From Mytilinidion resinicola (Eukaryota > Ascomycota > Dothideomycetes > Mytilinidiales > Mytilinidiaceae), in the NCBI RefSeq assembly GCF_010093595.1, contig NW_022985451.1, positions 1,143,715-1,207,714 on the forward strand: a DNA stretch of 64,000 bases. The letters are read 5' to 3'. The translations under genes were made by a program, and so were the position numbers. Every line of letters begins with the position of its first letter. Position 1 is the first letter of the stretch. Positions 46,294 to 59,323 of the stretch are shown piece after piece. Below the pieces are notes generated by a model, which worked only from the letters and a program-made list of their open reading frames with translations, was not told the origin of the DNA and made no database searches.

Positions 46294-48441
46294 GTCTGCG
46301 GTCTCCTAGGTACAAGATACCTGAGAGGGCACAAAGACAAGCTTGATGTACGCGACGTGAGAGTCGTGCCACTAGGTATTACCCCAGAAACGCCACTACA
46401 GAGCACAGACAGGTCTTGCTCGCTTGGTCTAGACGGCCGCCAGCAGTGATGTCGCGTCAGCGAGTCACGTCCGAGTATGGGAATGGGAGGAGGCGATTGG
46501 GAGGCGCGGTATCGCAAAGGTCGCGAACGGACGGCGGAGGATGCTGGGGGGGCGCGGCGTGAGTCGAGGAGCGCAGCTAGTGGCGGAGCAGTGCAGCCTG
46601 AATGGCAGGTCAGATCAGCGAGGTCCAATAAGTGATTCGGTTAGAGGGCGCGGACAGCCAATACATACCTGGAGGGAGCAGCTGGAGAGTCCTTGGGCGG
46701 AAACTGATACGGCACTGTCTCTTTGGCCTTCGGTCCGTCGTCGGATTATGAAGCTGCCTCGATAATGGCCTTGTTTGCTGGCGCGTGGTGTATGTCAGGC
46801 GGGCCGGGATATCAGGGCTTGCTGCGGCGAGCTGGGGTCACGTCACGGCAATCTGATGCTCGATGCGTTGTCAATGGCCACGCTGATGAGGCGGGATCGG
46901 GGGATGTGCGCGAAGCAGCCTCAGCACGGCGCTTGCAGTGCTTGGTGCAGCAGGCGCGCTGCTCGTGCGGCGGTGCGGTGCGGTACGGTGCGCTTCGACG
47001 GGCGGCTTCGAGGCAGCGGGATCAATGCGGGCGGAGAAAGGGCCGCGCCGTGTGGGGACCGTGTGCGGAGAGTCGCTGGGAAGGCGCAGGCAATTGCTGG
47101 GTGACTGCTGGAGCGGTGGTTTGTTAGCTAGTCGCGCGTGAGAGCAATTGGAGGAGGCAGAGGGTGGGCATGTGCTGGCGGGCGGGCGATTGGAGCGATG
47201 CGCTGGCAATGCAGGTTCATGCATGCCCAACGAGGAGCCCTTACCGTCTTAATCAGCGCGCGCTCCACGTCGCAGCTGCGAGGTATTGCGGTGCCGTCGC
47301 GAGGTGACGTTGGACTGCTGAGGGTGTTCGGGCGATAATCTATCCGCGGCTGTCGCTGTGTAGGCCTGCGGAGTCGCGCGGTGGGCGGAATAAATTGGCA
47401 GCGCGGCGCAGCGGAGGCAGTTCACGGGCCGGCGCTGTGTGTCGCGAGCCTGCGCATGTTAGCCGTGCGGTGGTGAAGGCTTTGTCGCGGTGCGAGATGC
47501 GACGGATGCGCTGCGCCAACTGCCCTCGCGGCGGCCGTGCAGCGGCCGCTGGCGGTCGCAGAGCGCGAGCCAGGCGAGAGCGCGTCTGCGCAGGTGGATG
47601 AGTGGACGACAACTGTTGGAGGACGTACCGAGAAATCTGGGACCGCAGGCAACGTCGGTCACGAGATTTTGTGGTGGTGAGGGCGCGCGCTGGTCGTGGG
47701 ATTCGCTCTGGGGCCTTAGCCTGTCTTACCTGGGACTGCGGTGGGTGGCTTGGGGGCCCTGGTGCTCCACGAGGCCGTGGTGGTGCAGACTCGTGATAAC
47801 GTCGATAGCTGCGCCGTGGTGGTGCAGGTTGATTGGGCGTGCGGCGGGCTGGTGGGTGAAGGAGACAGAGAGTGGATTGGGTGTGGGAGCGAGGCGACTA
47901 GGGATTTTATTCGACCGCCAGCGCTGAAAGCCCGCTGCGCCGCCCTATGGCCGCCGTCCGTGCCTGGGAAAAGCGATATCTGCAGCCAGCCAGAAGCGCA
48001 GCCGGACGCGCCAGGGACTCGCACGCAGTGGGCAGCGTGCAGCAGGCGAGCCAGCAGTGAGCAGGCGAGCAGCAAGCTGCGAGAGCGTCTGCAGGCGGCT
48101 GGGGCGAGGGCGATGCGCGGTGCAGCCGTCTGCGCGGGCGTGGAGGGCTGGCATCGATGATGCTGGCGGTGAGGCCCGGGCCTGACGTGTCTCGATGCCG
48201 GCAGTGACTGCGACACGAGCTGGGACTGGGCGGCGTCAGCGGTGGCCGCGCCCGAGCTGCGATTTGAGCCGCACTTTGCTTCCAGCGTCCCGGTGCGCGT
48301 GCAATTTGCAGCGGCGAGCAATCACAGGCGGGCACGGCGGGGTTTTCGCTGCGGCGGCCAGTTCGAGGGCGTGCTGCGTGAGAATTCGGCGGGCGGCAAA
48401 GGGATTGGCTGCTGCCGCCTCAATTTGCAACGCCCGTCCGG

Positions 48442-48476
48442 CCACCTGCCACCTGCCACCTGCCGCCTGCCACCTC
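48442..48476. repeat. 7-bp tandem repeat (CCACCTG)n
   Basis: About five imperfect copies of CCACCTG in the GC-rich gap upstream of HAP2. Simple slippage repeat. Confidence 0.8.
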
Positions 48477-48560
48477 GCACCTCCCTCCGAGTCCACGCCC
48501 GCCCAGCCCCGAGACACCTGCATCGGCATCCGAGTCAGGCCGGCTAGCGTTGCCGGTTTG

Positions 48561-48604
48561 TCGCTGCTGCTTCGCTGCTGCTTCGCTGCTGCCGCGCTGC
48601 TGCC
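48561..48604. repeat. 11-bp tandem repeat, four copies
   Basis: Unit TCGCTGCTGCT at 48561-48571, 48572-48582, 48583-48593 (last base C) and 48594-48604 (two changes). Simple slippage repeat in GC-rich DNA. Confidence 0.8.
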
Positions 48605-51579
48605 TTGGAGGGGAGAATTGCAAGCTCTCGCCGTTCTCGCGTGCTCTCGCTCGCTTGCGCTCCGTGAATCGGCCTCCTGTGTCTGTGACCTCGTCTCCAG
48701 CCGGCGCGATAGCCACTCCACCAGCCCGTCACAGTCACACGGGGTACGGGCCACGAGGTACGTCGCCAGCGCCTACAGAGATGTGCATTCTCTTCACGCG
48801 CGCCGGCGCCAGGCACTCTCACCACGCCCTCGCTGCCCAGACGGGCGCTGATGCACCCATTGGCTGCCGTGCTGTCGCGGCTTCGTTTCACCCTGGCCTC
48901 GACGTCAGCGCGTGAATCTGCGCGTCGCCCTCTCCAACAGAAGACCGAGGGCTGCACGCCGATCATGCAGCCCTCAATCGGAGGCGAGAAGCGGCCCCCA
49001 AGCTCGATCCTCATGCACAGAATCCAGCCGGGCCTCGCTCACGCGTCACAGCCGAGCTTCGTTGCAGATCATCCATCGCGACCCGGTCGCCGTTGGAGTC
49101 GTGGGAGCTGTGCCTCCCATCAACTGGCTGCGCGCGGCGCCAGGTACCGCTGTTGTCCTGTCACGCACTGCGACGTCCCTAGAGCAGGGTCCAAGCTGTC
49201 TGCGACACCATGGAGGCTATCGCGAGTTTCGCCCAGCCCAAAATGATGACAAAATCCATGCCGCCAGCCCCGCTGCAAACACGATTCCCAGCATGCTGGT
49301 TCGCCCGCCCTGGGCTCCTTGCACGGCTGGCATGTGTGCCTCGGGCTCTATCCCCAGGCCGTCAACCTCCGGCCGCCTGAAAAGCAAAGACGAAAGCAAA
49401 GCCGGGGATTTGGGCGCCCGTGGAGCACAAGAGCCGGTTCTTCCGCTTATGTTTCGTCGTCTTACAGAACGAGTCCGTAGACTAGCCAGTACACAAGTGT
49501 ATTAACCTCCAATCTAACAGGACGAGAGGATGCCTCTGAATGCTCCAAAAGAAATTTGGACGGGATATCAAGTTTGTCACGCCATGATCCAAGCGAACAC
49601 TAGATGCGCTATTCACACCTGTTTAGCAGTGTCTGAAAGGCTCAAATCTTAGTTATCACGTGATCTCGTTCCACAGCTGTGAATAGACTTGTGCATGCCA
49701 AGTACGGCCAGTATACCAACTCCCTGCTCATTTCTCTCGTCCTCCCGTCCACAGTCTCACAGACACGCTCAACACGGACTTCATGTCTCCAGTCAGACTC
49801 TCCGTGATCAGACTCGTATAATCCCCCGCACCGCCGACTTCCTCATCGGGACTCGTCATCTAATTCTGCAATTACCCGTCACTGACAGCTTCCAACCACC
49901 AGACTACCGACAGCGCTCCCTGTCGACGCGGAAGCAGTCGCACAACCTTGGAACTCCTTCTCTGCAGCCTCGTCAGCCACCGGACTCGCCGACGCAAGGC
50001 AAGCCTCCCCAGGTCCCTTCTGTGCTTCAACCCCAGGACACGGAGCCCGACCCCAGCAAATAACCCAGGGATGTTTTGCAGCGCAGTCGCCTCATTCAAG
50101 CCCAACGCCGTCACCTGATCGCGCCCGCTCGCCATACCCTGTCATGTGTGTCTCCCAAGGACCGGAGTTCTCTCTGTGCCGATTCCACGCGATAGGACAG
50201 CCCTATATCTCGCCCAATCACGGCGCCCTTCACATCGAACAGATCAGATAAGGTTACTTCTCCCGCACGTCCTGCATCACGCACACACCCATTCCCCCTC
50301 TTACACCATCTGCCGAGCGGATCATCCACTCAGCAAAAAGCAAAAGCGCGTGCGGGATTGCGGATCGCGTTTTAACTTTACAACACGAATCACGCTTCCT
50401 GCGTTTAGGAAAAGCTCAGCAGGGTTGAGCCTGATTCGCTGCCGCTTCTATTGCCTGGGGTTTTCTGTTTCTCCACTTGAGCGCCCTGGCGCCCCTTCCG
50501 AAGACTGCAAGGGAGAAGCATGCTCACCCTCCTTAACTCCAGACTACAATGCTTTGGCCGCACGCATGTCTGTCATCCGACAGACCCGGCTCCCGTACCG
50601 ACCGTGCCGAGGGTATCACCACTGCGCTGCCCGTGGGGTTTTCGTGATGTAGATTGGGCAGCGGATGGAGATATACATGAAATGAGGTGCAATCTCCATT
50701 GGATAGCGCGTCTGACCATGAGATCTCTTGACGCGGGAATTCTCGCAATCGAGGAAAAAGGATTGGTATGACAAGCGCGATGATGAGAATCGATTGTCGT
50801 TCGAGTGTGGAGTGTGGCTGCAGGGTCATATTGCTTTTCTGACCGGAAGCAATCCTGGGCTAAGGGAACCATATGATACTCGTCTTATAGTCGGACGACG
50901 TCTGCATATTGCGCCTCTCGGGGATCTACGGCCTCGAGCAATACCACAGATGCGGCCAGCTACGCTACACGCAGAAGCGGGGTGAGGCTGGTTGCGATTC
51001 TCTTTTCTCTACCATGCTTTACCTTGGATGCGCAATAAGCGTAAGGCTTCTAATCCTTAGAGGCGATATATGTTCGAAATCTTGGGAATCTTCTTCTCGA
51101 AGCCCGCCAAGAAGGACTGTTAGGTCTTAGATTGCCGAATCTAGTCACAGTTTATTCCTAACCCTCGAAACACTCAGCCTTCTCATCGTAATAAGCTTTG
51201 CAATGATATTATCTTGAGCAAAACTCCGAGAGTTTTTTCTCAAAATCAATTTCCATTTTAAGCTTAGTTGCGCAGCCACTAAGTAGATGTCTCTCAGTGT
51301 AACACTAGGGTATTGCGCAAATCATATTGGTTGGTTCCAATTTTTAGAGGTCTTGTACTGTATCGCTTCTCTTTTGCGTACTCAAAAAAGGACGCATACC
51401 AGATACTACGATCTACATAGCTACTAGCTTCAATTAGTAAGCTATATTTCAATGAGGACGACGTCATATTCCACCATAATTACATTTCTATCAAAAACCT
51501 CGGCACCAAATTCAACCTCATAAGAACTTCAACAACCGAGCAACGAATCCTTGCTCGTATTAGGGTGTCATACTCAAAA

Positions 51580-52704
51580 ATGTTCTTCCTGATCCTCGGA
51601 TCAACAGCTTCCATAGCCTCCGCTCTAGCTCTATCACTACTCTTTTTCCCATCCCACACCTCAAACCTCCTCCACGCAACCACCTCCCCAACCGCCAAAC
51701 TCTCCTTCACCCCCACCCGCCTCACCCCCCTCGACACCGCCACCCTCATTCTCCTCGTCCTCCTTAAATACCTCCTCAAACTCATCGGCCTCCACCCCCC
51801 CTTCCACCCGTCCAAACCAGGAAATAGGGACATCGCACTCCCGCCCCTGATCCTCTCAGCACCCTTCCAATTAAACGCTTCCGACCTCCAGAAATTCACC
51901 AAAGCTGTCCAGAGTACCCATCCCGACGACGCAACAAGCTCGCCGCTCCTGCTCGCCGCCGCCACAGCCCCCCTCCTCCTCGTCCTCCTCGCCCACCGCG
52001 CTAACCCCGTCCTCCCCTTCGGCGCCGTCAACACGGGCAACCGCTTCGAGTTCCGCGAACCCGCCGCCTGCCGCGCCGTGCGCGCACTCCGCGCCGCGCA
52101 AGTCACGGCGCGGGTGGGCGGGGACGAGCTCCCTGGCAGGCGGGTCAAGCGCGGGGTGGAGTTTGCTGTTGTTGTTGAAGTCACATCACACAGCCAAATT
52201 GTTTTCAGGCAGGTCATTAGTATCTTAGCGCTCCTGCCGAAAGCGGCTCTCCCGCTTCGTGAAACACCCCAGCGATCCCTTCACCTGGAATCCGCGACAT
52301 TATCTTCCTCGTCCGCCCCTCCTCCCGCATCGGAGATGCTAGGCAAGACATGGATGGGCGAGTTGGAGCTGGCGTATGGTGCGCCTACGGCGTGGGCTGC
52401 GGTGTGCAAGGACGTGAATCCTATACATGTGTCGGCGCTGGCGGCGACGGTGTTTGGGTTTCCGGGGAGGGTGGCGCATGGGAATCTTGTTGTTGCGAGG
52501 GTTGTGGAGATGATGCGGGAGGAGGGGAGGGGAGGCGTCGTCTGGCAAATGGAGAAGTCGTGGTGGATGGAGGTGGCGTTTCGAAGACCAGTGGTGCTGC
52601 CGGTTGTGTTGGGGGTGAGGCTTCAAGGAGGTGAGGGGGAGGGGGCGTTTGAGGTGCTGAATGGGAAGAAGGCTTGTGTGGTGGGGAGGTATGGGGTGCT
52701 GTGA
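51580..52704 (+). CDS. MaoC-like hot-dog domain protein, membrane-anchored
   Basis: Intronless, 374 aa from ATG at 51580. The N terminus is a hydrophobic anchor (FLILGSTASIASALALSLLF), and a second hydrophobic stretch lies near 48-66 (LDTATLILLVLLKYLLKLIG). The C-terminal third carries the MaoC/R-hydratase signature: VCKDVNPIHVSALAATVFGF then PGRVAHGNLVVARVVE, with the Asp...NPIH and the AHG triad typical of enoyl-CoA hydratase-like hot-dog folds. Related fungal proteins act on acyl or polyketide thioesters, but the substrate here is unknown. Codon use is strikingly C-rich at third positions in the first half and G-rich in the second half. The neighbourhood gives no pathway clue. Confidence 0.78.
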   Translation: MFFLILGSTASIASALALSLLFFPSHTSNLLHATTSPTAKLSFTPTRLTPLDTATLILLVLLKYLLKLIGLHPPFHPSKPGNRDIALPPLILSAPFQLNASDLQKFTKAVQSTHPDDATSSPLLLAAATAPLLLVLLAHRANPVLPFGAVNTGNRFEFREPAACRAVRALRAAQVTARVGGDELPGRRVKRGVEFAVVVEVTSHSQIVFRQVISILALLPKAALPLRETPQRSLHLESATLSSSSAPPPASEMLGKTWMGELELAYGAPTAWAAVCKDVNPIHVSALAATVFGFPGRVAHGNLVVARVVEMMREEGRGGVVWQMEKSWWMEVAFRRPVVLPVVLGVRLQGGEGEGAFEVLNGKKACVVGRYGVL

Positions 52705-54124
52705 GCGGACTGCTTGGGAGTCTGTACGTTGACGGGACGCTGTCTATGGTGGGCTGGCTAGCTAGCAGATTAGTCAAAATGATAGGCGGTAAGAGGTTGT
52801 GAAAGTTCGTTGAAGGACTCCAGACAATGGTAGATGAGCGTACACACTTCTTTAACTCTTAAAGGCACATAGATGGCCTAGAGTGTCTTCATGGGTTTTT
52901 AACAATCCGAAAGAGATTCAAATTTATCATTTTTGGCAAGAGGTCAACTCGCTAGACCCACCCCTAATCTAAGAGCGCGGAACATATATGCTTAAGATAG
53001 CATACGGTAGTCAACACCGCTTTTGGGAAACCTGGCTCGGATTACTGCCTTTCCCGTGACATCACAGCGAAATGGTTGATGTCTTAAGTGATGACTGGTG
53101 GTTAAGAATAGAAGTTGCCTTTCGGTCCTTTTGTAAGGCTGAGATCTAAGATCTGCTTTCTAACCGGGTTGGTGCTAGCGTTCGGATAACACAGCTCACA
53201 GTCTCACAGCCCACAGCCACAACCTCGTCTCTTCATCTGCACCGCTCAAGCTTTGACATGAACGCTTAGCACCGCCACAGAGGTGGTCTCGACACGGCCA
53301 CCGGTTTGAGATGCCTGGAGAAATATGTATGATTGCTGGCTGGGTTGCCGGCCCACTAATCCTAACCTACTACCCAGATTCCAACATGCTGAAACTACAT
53401 CGGATTCGCTCGGATCACGCATCTTGCAAGTAGTTAATGACTGGAAGGAACAGTTAGAACCCAAGTCATTGTATCATGCCCCTCGCCATCGCTTCCTTGG
53501 CCATATCTCGCTTCACATTACTCCACGCTTCTTTCGATGGTCGGTCTCGTCCCCAATGCTCTGTGCGCGACCACGGAATACTCGGGCAGACGGTCAGATC
53601 TCCAGATTTACATAATATTGGCCCCAGCAGCCCGAGTAAGGCGGCCGCCAAGGGCTGTGTAGTAAAGATCACCAACTCTACTCTCTTGATGTTTAAGCCC
53701 AACCTATCAGATCACGCCGCTAGTAAAACCGGCTATGCTCGTCTCATTCAGCCTCCACTACATGCACGTACACGGCCCCGGTCTGACGCCAGCGGCCATG
53801 AGGCTATGCTACTGCCATGGCGAAGCTTAACGGTGCTTGGTGGTGCTTGACAGTGCTGACTTCTAAGTGGACCTCTGTAGGATAATTTCAGCAAAGATGG
53901 AAAAAAAGGCAAGCAGTGCAAGGCTGAGGAGCTTGGGCTCTGTGTATAGCCCCATGATCCAGCGTCATCAGGCTGTTCAAGATGGTATATGAGGTGGTGA
54001 GAATCTTTCGGATGAGGGCATCACAATACCCCAGTGCCTATCAGTCGTTCTGATATAGCAGAGTTTCACCTGCTGCTTTCCTTTGTTGTCTCCTATCTCG
54101 TTTCGTTTTTTTTCACCACTCAGT
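52705..54124. other. Spacer, MaoC gene to sedolisin
   Basis: About 1.4 kb. No supported gene. A small repeat of CTCACAGTC/CCACAG type occurs at 53187-53223. The last 100 bp, with a T-rich leader, are sedolisin promoter. Confidence 0.45.
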
Positions 54125-56104
54125 ATGCACTTCTCTATTACTACTATCGTTGCGTTCGTCGCGGTTGCGTCGGCTCTTCCGGCTTCCTATAATAATCACG
54201 TTGTGCATGAGAAGCGCGATGCTGCTCCAGCGAAGTGGGTTAAGCGATCTAAAATGGATGGGAGTGTTCATTTGCCGGTAAGTGAGGCCTACCCCCAGCT
54301 GTCAGCGCCCCGTCGTAGAAGTATGTACGCTGTCTTGCCACTGCTTGTGGTGCCTCATGGTATCTTCATCAGAAGGGAGCTCAGCGCTTTGGACAACCGG
54401 GAAACTCGCGAAGCCACGTCAGACAGCGGTCAAAGGACGTACACAGACTGGAACTTTGCTGACTGCGTTTTTTAGGTGCGAGTCGGTCTCAAGCAACGTA
54501 ATCTAGAACGTGGCGATGAGTGGCTTAATGAGGTGTCAAATCCAAGTTCCAAGAAGTACGGCCAGCATTGGTCGATCGAGGAAATCAATGACGCTTTCGC
54601 TCCAAGTCAAGAATCTACAGACAAAGTGCTTGAATGGCTTGCTGAGCATGGCGTTACGTCCGCGGGCAAGGCTCCAGCCCTACATACCCTCGAGTTCGAT
54701 ATGAGCATTGCCGACATCGAGAGGCTGCTCAAAACCGAGTTCTTCGTGTACGAACACACCGAGTCCGGAAAGCCACACGTCGCGTGTGAGGAATATAGCG
54801 TACCGGCCCACCTCCGTGAACATATCGATATTATTACGCCAACGCTCCACTTCGACTCCAAGCCAAAAGCCGCGTCCAAAAAGCTTTATGGACTCTCAAA
54901 ATCTTACAAAGATACTGATGTCCAATCTTGCGTCGACACCATAAGCCCGGACTGCCTACGCGCCCTTTACAACATTCCAGACGTCTCTTCGACAAAGCCA
55001 TGCGGCGAGAACAGCTTCGGCATAGTTGAATACTCTGATAACTCCTACATTTCGTCCGACCTCGACGCCTTTTTCGCGAACTACTCCAAGCCCGCCGTCG
55101 GCTCATACCCTGAGCTCGTCTCCATCGACGGCGGTGTCGTCGACGATTCCAACGTTACCGACTTCGGTATACATGGCGAGTCGGATCTCGACTTCGAATA
55201 CGCCATCCCCCTCGTCTACCCACAAAAGGTTACATTGTATCAAGTTGGCGACGGAGGCTTTTCCCCCGCCAATGCGTCCTTCATTAAGACCAAAGTCGTC
55301 AGCACGTCGTGGGGCCAGAACGAGTGGGAGCTCACACCCTCCTACGAGCGCTCTTTGTGCAACGAATACATGAAGCTCGGCCTCGCAGGCGTTTCCGTCG
55401 TCTTCTCCACCGGCGACTACGGCGTCGCAGGCAGCGCCGTTTCCGGCGATAAGTGCAGCAACGGCACCAACAGATTCCAACCCGATTTCCCCGCAACTTG
55501 CCCCTACGTGACCGCCGTTGGAGCTACCATGGTCGATCCATCCATCAAAGACCTCGCCAGCGTGCTCAAGAACGGCGGCCAGCCCGAAATCGCTATCAAC
55601 CACACCGTCACCACCGCCGACGGCTCGATCGTAAGCGACGTCAAGAGCGGCGGCGGCTTCAGCGACGTCTTCCCCATCCCGGACTACCAGAAGGAGGCCG
55701 TGGGCAACTACTTGAAGAACCACAAGCCGTCGTACTCCGCGGCGCAGTACAACAACTCGGGCCACGCACGCGCGATCCCGGATCTGAGCCTCAACGGCGC
55801 GAAGTATCTTACCGTTTTGGGGGGCGGGCTGACCACTTCTGATGGCACAAGCGCCGCGACGCCCGTGCTGGCGTCGATGATTACGCTGGTGAATGAGGCG
55901 AGGCTGAGTAAGGGGAAGAAGAGCCTGGGGTTCCTGAATCCGGCGATCTATAAGAACTTTGATAAGTTTGGGAAGGATGTTACCGAGGGTGCGAACCCGG
56001 GGTGTGGTACTGAGGGGTTTGAGGCTGTGGAGGGGTGGGATCCGGTGACGGGGCTGGGCACGGTGGATTTTGAGAAGATGCTGAAGGTGCTGGGGGAGTT
56101 GTAG
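54125..56104 (+). CDS. Secreted sedolisin-family tripeptidyl peptidase (S53)
   Basis: Acid serine-carboxyl peptidase releasing tripeptides outside the cell. Exon 1 54125-54277 encodes the signal peptide (MHFSITTIVAFVAVASALP) and the start of the propeptide; a 198-nt intron; exon 2 54476-56104. Total 593 aa. The Pro-kumamolisin activation domain spans about 35-185 (WLNEVSNPSSKKYGQHWS, VTSAGKAPALHTLEFDMS). Catalytic residues: Glu286 and Asp290 in GESDLDFEY, oxyanion Asp365 in STGDYGV and nucleophile Ser510 in DGTSAATP. A calcium-site region near 552-582 ends with GWDPVTGLGTVDF. The conserved SGGGFSDVFPIPDYQ is present. It looks fully functional and suits extracellular protein feeding. Confidence 0.95.
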
Positions 56105-57832
56105 ATGGTGGTGTACAGCTACTCGGATTCGTGTATTCTCGGGCTTTCGTTTTGGGAGATCTGAGATCGGTTTAGAGGACCTGGGGGGTTGCTGGGGTTT
56201 CCAATGCACGATGTCACGTTTTAGACGCTGTATATTATAGGTACGGATTTTACGTAATAGATGGCCAGTTTACGAGCAAGAGTGTGGTGCTTTGGATTGA
56301 AAGCATGACTTCTTCTTTCCTGTTAGAAGTTTTACTATAAGTAACCACGTGGTGTCAGTTTTTTAGATAGTTTAAACTATGCTACTTGGGTGTTCCTTTT
56401 GCGGTTTTAAATACCTATGGGAGACACCTCACGAGGTATGAGGCGCTCGCTGAGGTGGACGTCATTCTCCACATGGCGGAAATCACACTGCAGTCGAAGT
56501 CGTTAAGCTTATTTAGGACCACTCTTAATGGCATGTTCTCCTGCGTTCCTTATTCAGGGGGGTAAGATTGGTCTAGAGGGCTTTAAGGCATGGAATAAGG
56601 GCGCTTATGCATTCTGCTCCACATCGTCGCTTCATGAGCTCTCGCAATCACCTGTCACATTGCGAGTATCATTTCCAGCGCTGTCTCATCTCAGTAGCAT
56701 TCTTTTTGCTTTCTGCCCATAGTCGAAATACTGAAGCGTTGCCCTTCATTAGTCTCATGATTTAATGCCCTCTCTGCTGTGCTTTCGACGTCAAATAGTA
56801 GTAAAGTGCAACGTTCCACTCAACTAAATCCACGTGCATTTCTCTGGCTGCGGTTTTGAACCCCCTTCAGGCCCATGATCTTCTCCTTAGCAACTTTCTG
56901 CGACTCCAAACTCCGCTCCAATCAATAAGATCCATTTTCCGCAGCAGCGACAGATCTTATACCTCTCTCGATCCCATGTCACGTGCTTTCACTCACCGCT
57001 CCCGCTCCTTATTTATCATCCCGCGCACTTTGTCCGGCGAAGCGAACGCGTCGCATGATCCCCCTGACTCAGCAGCTTAGCAGGTATCTTTCGAGTACTT
57101 AAGTCCTTCGCGACCGTCATTCTTGGAGTCAGCAAGAGGGAAATAGTTCGAGGATCAAAAACTAGAACTCCAGTGGTTCCATGGGAGCCTGGTGGGAGGG
57201 ATTTGGGATCAAAATTAACGACTGGGCAGTACATGCCTTGTTCGGTACTCGGTAGCTTCACACAAGCTGATCGGGAGGCTGCAAAAGAACACAAAGAAAC
57301 ATGCCATAGTTTGCTTCGGGGTGGAGTGAGAGGTCTGGAGGTATTAAGAGTTCGATGATGATAGTTACCTCCCGACGGAATTCTCACTCAGCGGCAGCAG
57401 ATTAAGGGGTACATATCCCTCTTCTTTCCCTAGCTCCGCTCGCTATCTTAGTTAAAAGCGATTCTCAACATCACTGCCGGCCTACTTCAGCACAGAGCCA
57501 CTCCATGCTCCCATTCGTGCTCCCCTTGTTTTCACATACCCGCTCAAATCCCAGGGTTCCGCGCCAAACATAGTACACCGGCGGCGGCGATGTTGCAAGC
57601 CAAAGCTTACCATGTGGATAAACTTCAGGTCTGTTCTAGATCCTTCAAGTCTCGACCTTCGCTGCCAGAAGAAAGCTCGTCGAGCAGTGCTTTTGTACCC
57701 CGCGGCGAGCTCCCCGATGGCTGGTCACATGTTATCCTCATGATTGGAGAGCTTAGGAGAGTCCAATCACGTTCCCGTGGAAGTGCTAGCGAAGTCACGA
57801 GGGTCGCATGTGATTCGCGGCTTGGCGGGGTC

Positions 57833-57858
57833 TCTTATAGGTATATCTTATAGGTATA
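57833..57858. repeat. 13-bp direct repeat
   Basis: TCTTATAGGTATA occurs twice head-to-tail at 57833-57845 and 57846-57858, followed by TAAAC. It could be a duplicated TATA-like element, but no gene follows. Confidence 0.7.
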
Positions 57859-58654
57859 TAAACTTCTTCCACGCTTGGCTGTGCGCTCGGCAGGGAGAAG
57901 GAGTCGTGTTCTATCAACATTTCAGAACCATTCCGCATCATGGAGCGGCAACTGGAGGACCTGTGTTGCAAAACGTTCCGTATGAGCGCATGATGGCTTG
58001 TCCTGGCCTTCTGGGGATTAAAAGCCCAGACGTAGTCTGTAATGGCTGGAGTGGCTGAAAAACATGGACCCTGCATCTACATGAGTCCTGAGTCCAACGA
58101 AAAACCATTTATAGTGATGATTAGCAGCTGAACCACTTGGTCGAGGCATGCTCTAGAAGTGATTTATTAAGAGGAGGGGCTAGGTGCCTCCCAGGTCTCG
58201 ATCACTACCGATGAGAAAAGGAGCTCAACATCACCAAGGAACAACATTCAAAGTACCGCACCCACAGCACCACTCCATCGGGTGTAATTCCGCTGGGTTT
58301 GACACCATTCGACCGCTCCCAGTACCCGATGAATTGGCACTACGTCAAAGGCTTAAAGAACCCAGACCACTCCATTGTGTGGTAAGCTTGTCGATTTCGA
58401 CCCTCCACCCCCACGCATTCTCTTCCATATTCAAGAACCCCATCATCTGCTCGAGAGAAGGATTTCGTACTCTCTCCGGGAGACCTCTGGCGCTAAATCA
58501 CGTGTTTCACGTGCTCACTGCTCTAGCCCAATCTACCCCGTGGCAGGTTCGATTTTCCCCGACTATCGTAAGTCACGTCCCCACCACGTGTCTTCCTCTT
58601 TACGCCGTTTCTTCGACTACTTAAACTATCTCTCTCCTTCTTCTCCTCAGCTCA

Positions 58655-59010
58655 GCGAGGAGATTCGGGTCGAAGGATCAAACTCGAATGAGGGAGGCAC
58701 GATGGAGTGGGAGGCGGTACTCTGCGGTCTTGAGATCAACAACGCCAGAAGGATGTGGCCATGGCTCGACGTCGTGGGTGGAAAGGGAGTATGGGTGGAG
58801 GGAAATAGAGTGAAGAGGAATGCAATGGAGTGGGATCAACGATTGCTATCAAAATGCACGATGGAGGTTTTGTGGTAGCACAATCACGGAGCACAACAAC
58901 CAATGGAGGTGTGTAGAAACAAGTGGATCAAACCTCGATGAAGTGGTTGCTGGCTTGGCGGTAGACATGCGGACTGCAATGATGGAGATCAGTGAAGTTT
59001 AACGAGGACG
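58655..59010 (+). repeat. Second patch of the GATGG...TCAAA degenerate motif
   Basis: Occurrences such as CACGATGGAGTGGGAGGCGG, AATGGAGTGGGATCAACG, GGATCAAACTCG and ACAAGTGGATCAAACCTCGA, in the forward sense, match the unit of the 41.6-43.8 kb region. Spacing is irregular. No gene is supported here. Confidence 0.45.
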
Positions 59011-59323
59011 ACGAAGGTTTCCTGGAAGTTCTGGTTCCCGGTATTTACGGAAACGTTCAGGATCTTTGCAAATGCCCGGTGAAAAATGTCCTATGGTTAG
59101 AATTATGCAGTGCTAATGTTAGACACCACCATGGAACTCTAAGGTTTTACCATGGTCCATCACGCAATAAAAAAAGCTGGAGCCATGTGGCCAGTTCTCA
59201 GACCAACTGTGCATATAAGTAGGTTTCCTGTAAGACCAGCGCACCACCTTATCACCCGAAGCCAGCTATACAGACTGTGATACTCCCCCCCCCCCTCTCA
59301 TCGCCAAAGAGAAACCCACCAAA

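Larger units (their letters stand above)
46294..51579. other. 5.3-kb gene-free region, GC-rich in its left 3 kb
   Basis: From about 46450 to 49200 the DNA is strongly GC-rich and open in all six frames for short distances, without any protein signature. It contains short tandem repeats (separate entries). CT-rich leader-like sequence occurs at 49700-50300 with no credible CDS. An E-box palindrome CACGTG sits at 49657-49662. From 50700 to 51550 it is AT-rich. HAP2 may have a long 5' leader here. Confidence 0.5.
56105..59323. other. 3.2-kb gene-free interval
   Basis: Short open frames only. E-box CACGTG motifs occur several times (for example 56345, 56990, 58500, 58513, 58596). A 13-bp direct repeat is at 57833-57858. 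A patch of the 42-kb repeat motif lies at about 58655-59010. A C-run occurs near 59285. Confidence 0.5.

Noticed and set aside
47716..49505. Many overlapping frames of 100-218 codons
   Set aside because: High GC removes stop codons in all frames; no frame has a motif or clear codon bias.
49689..50652. Two plus-strand frames with CT-rich codons
   Set aside because: They look like CT-rich leader DNA; no homology or domain recognised.
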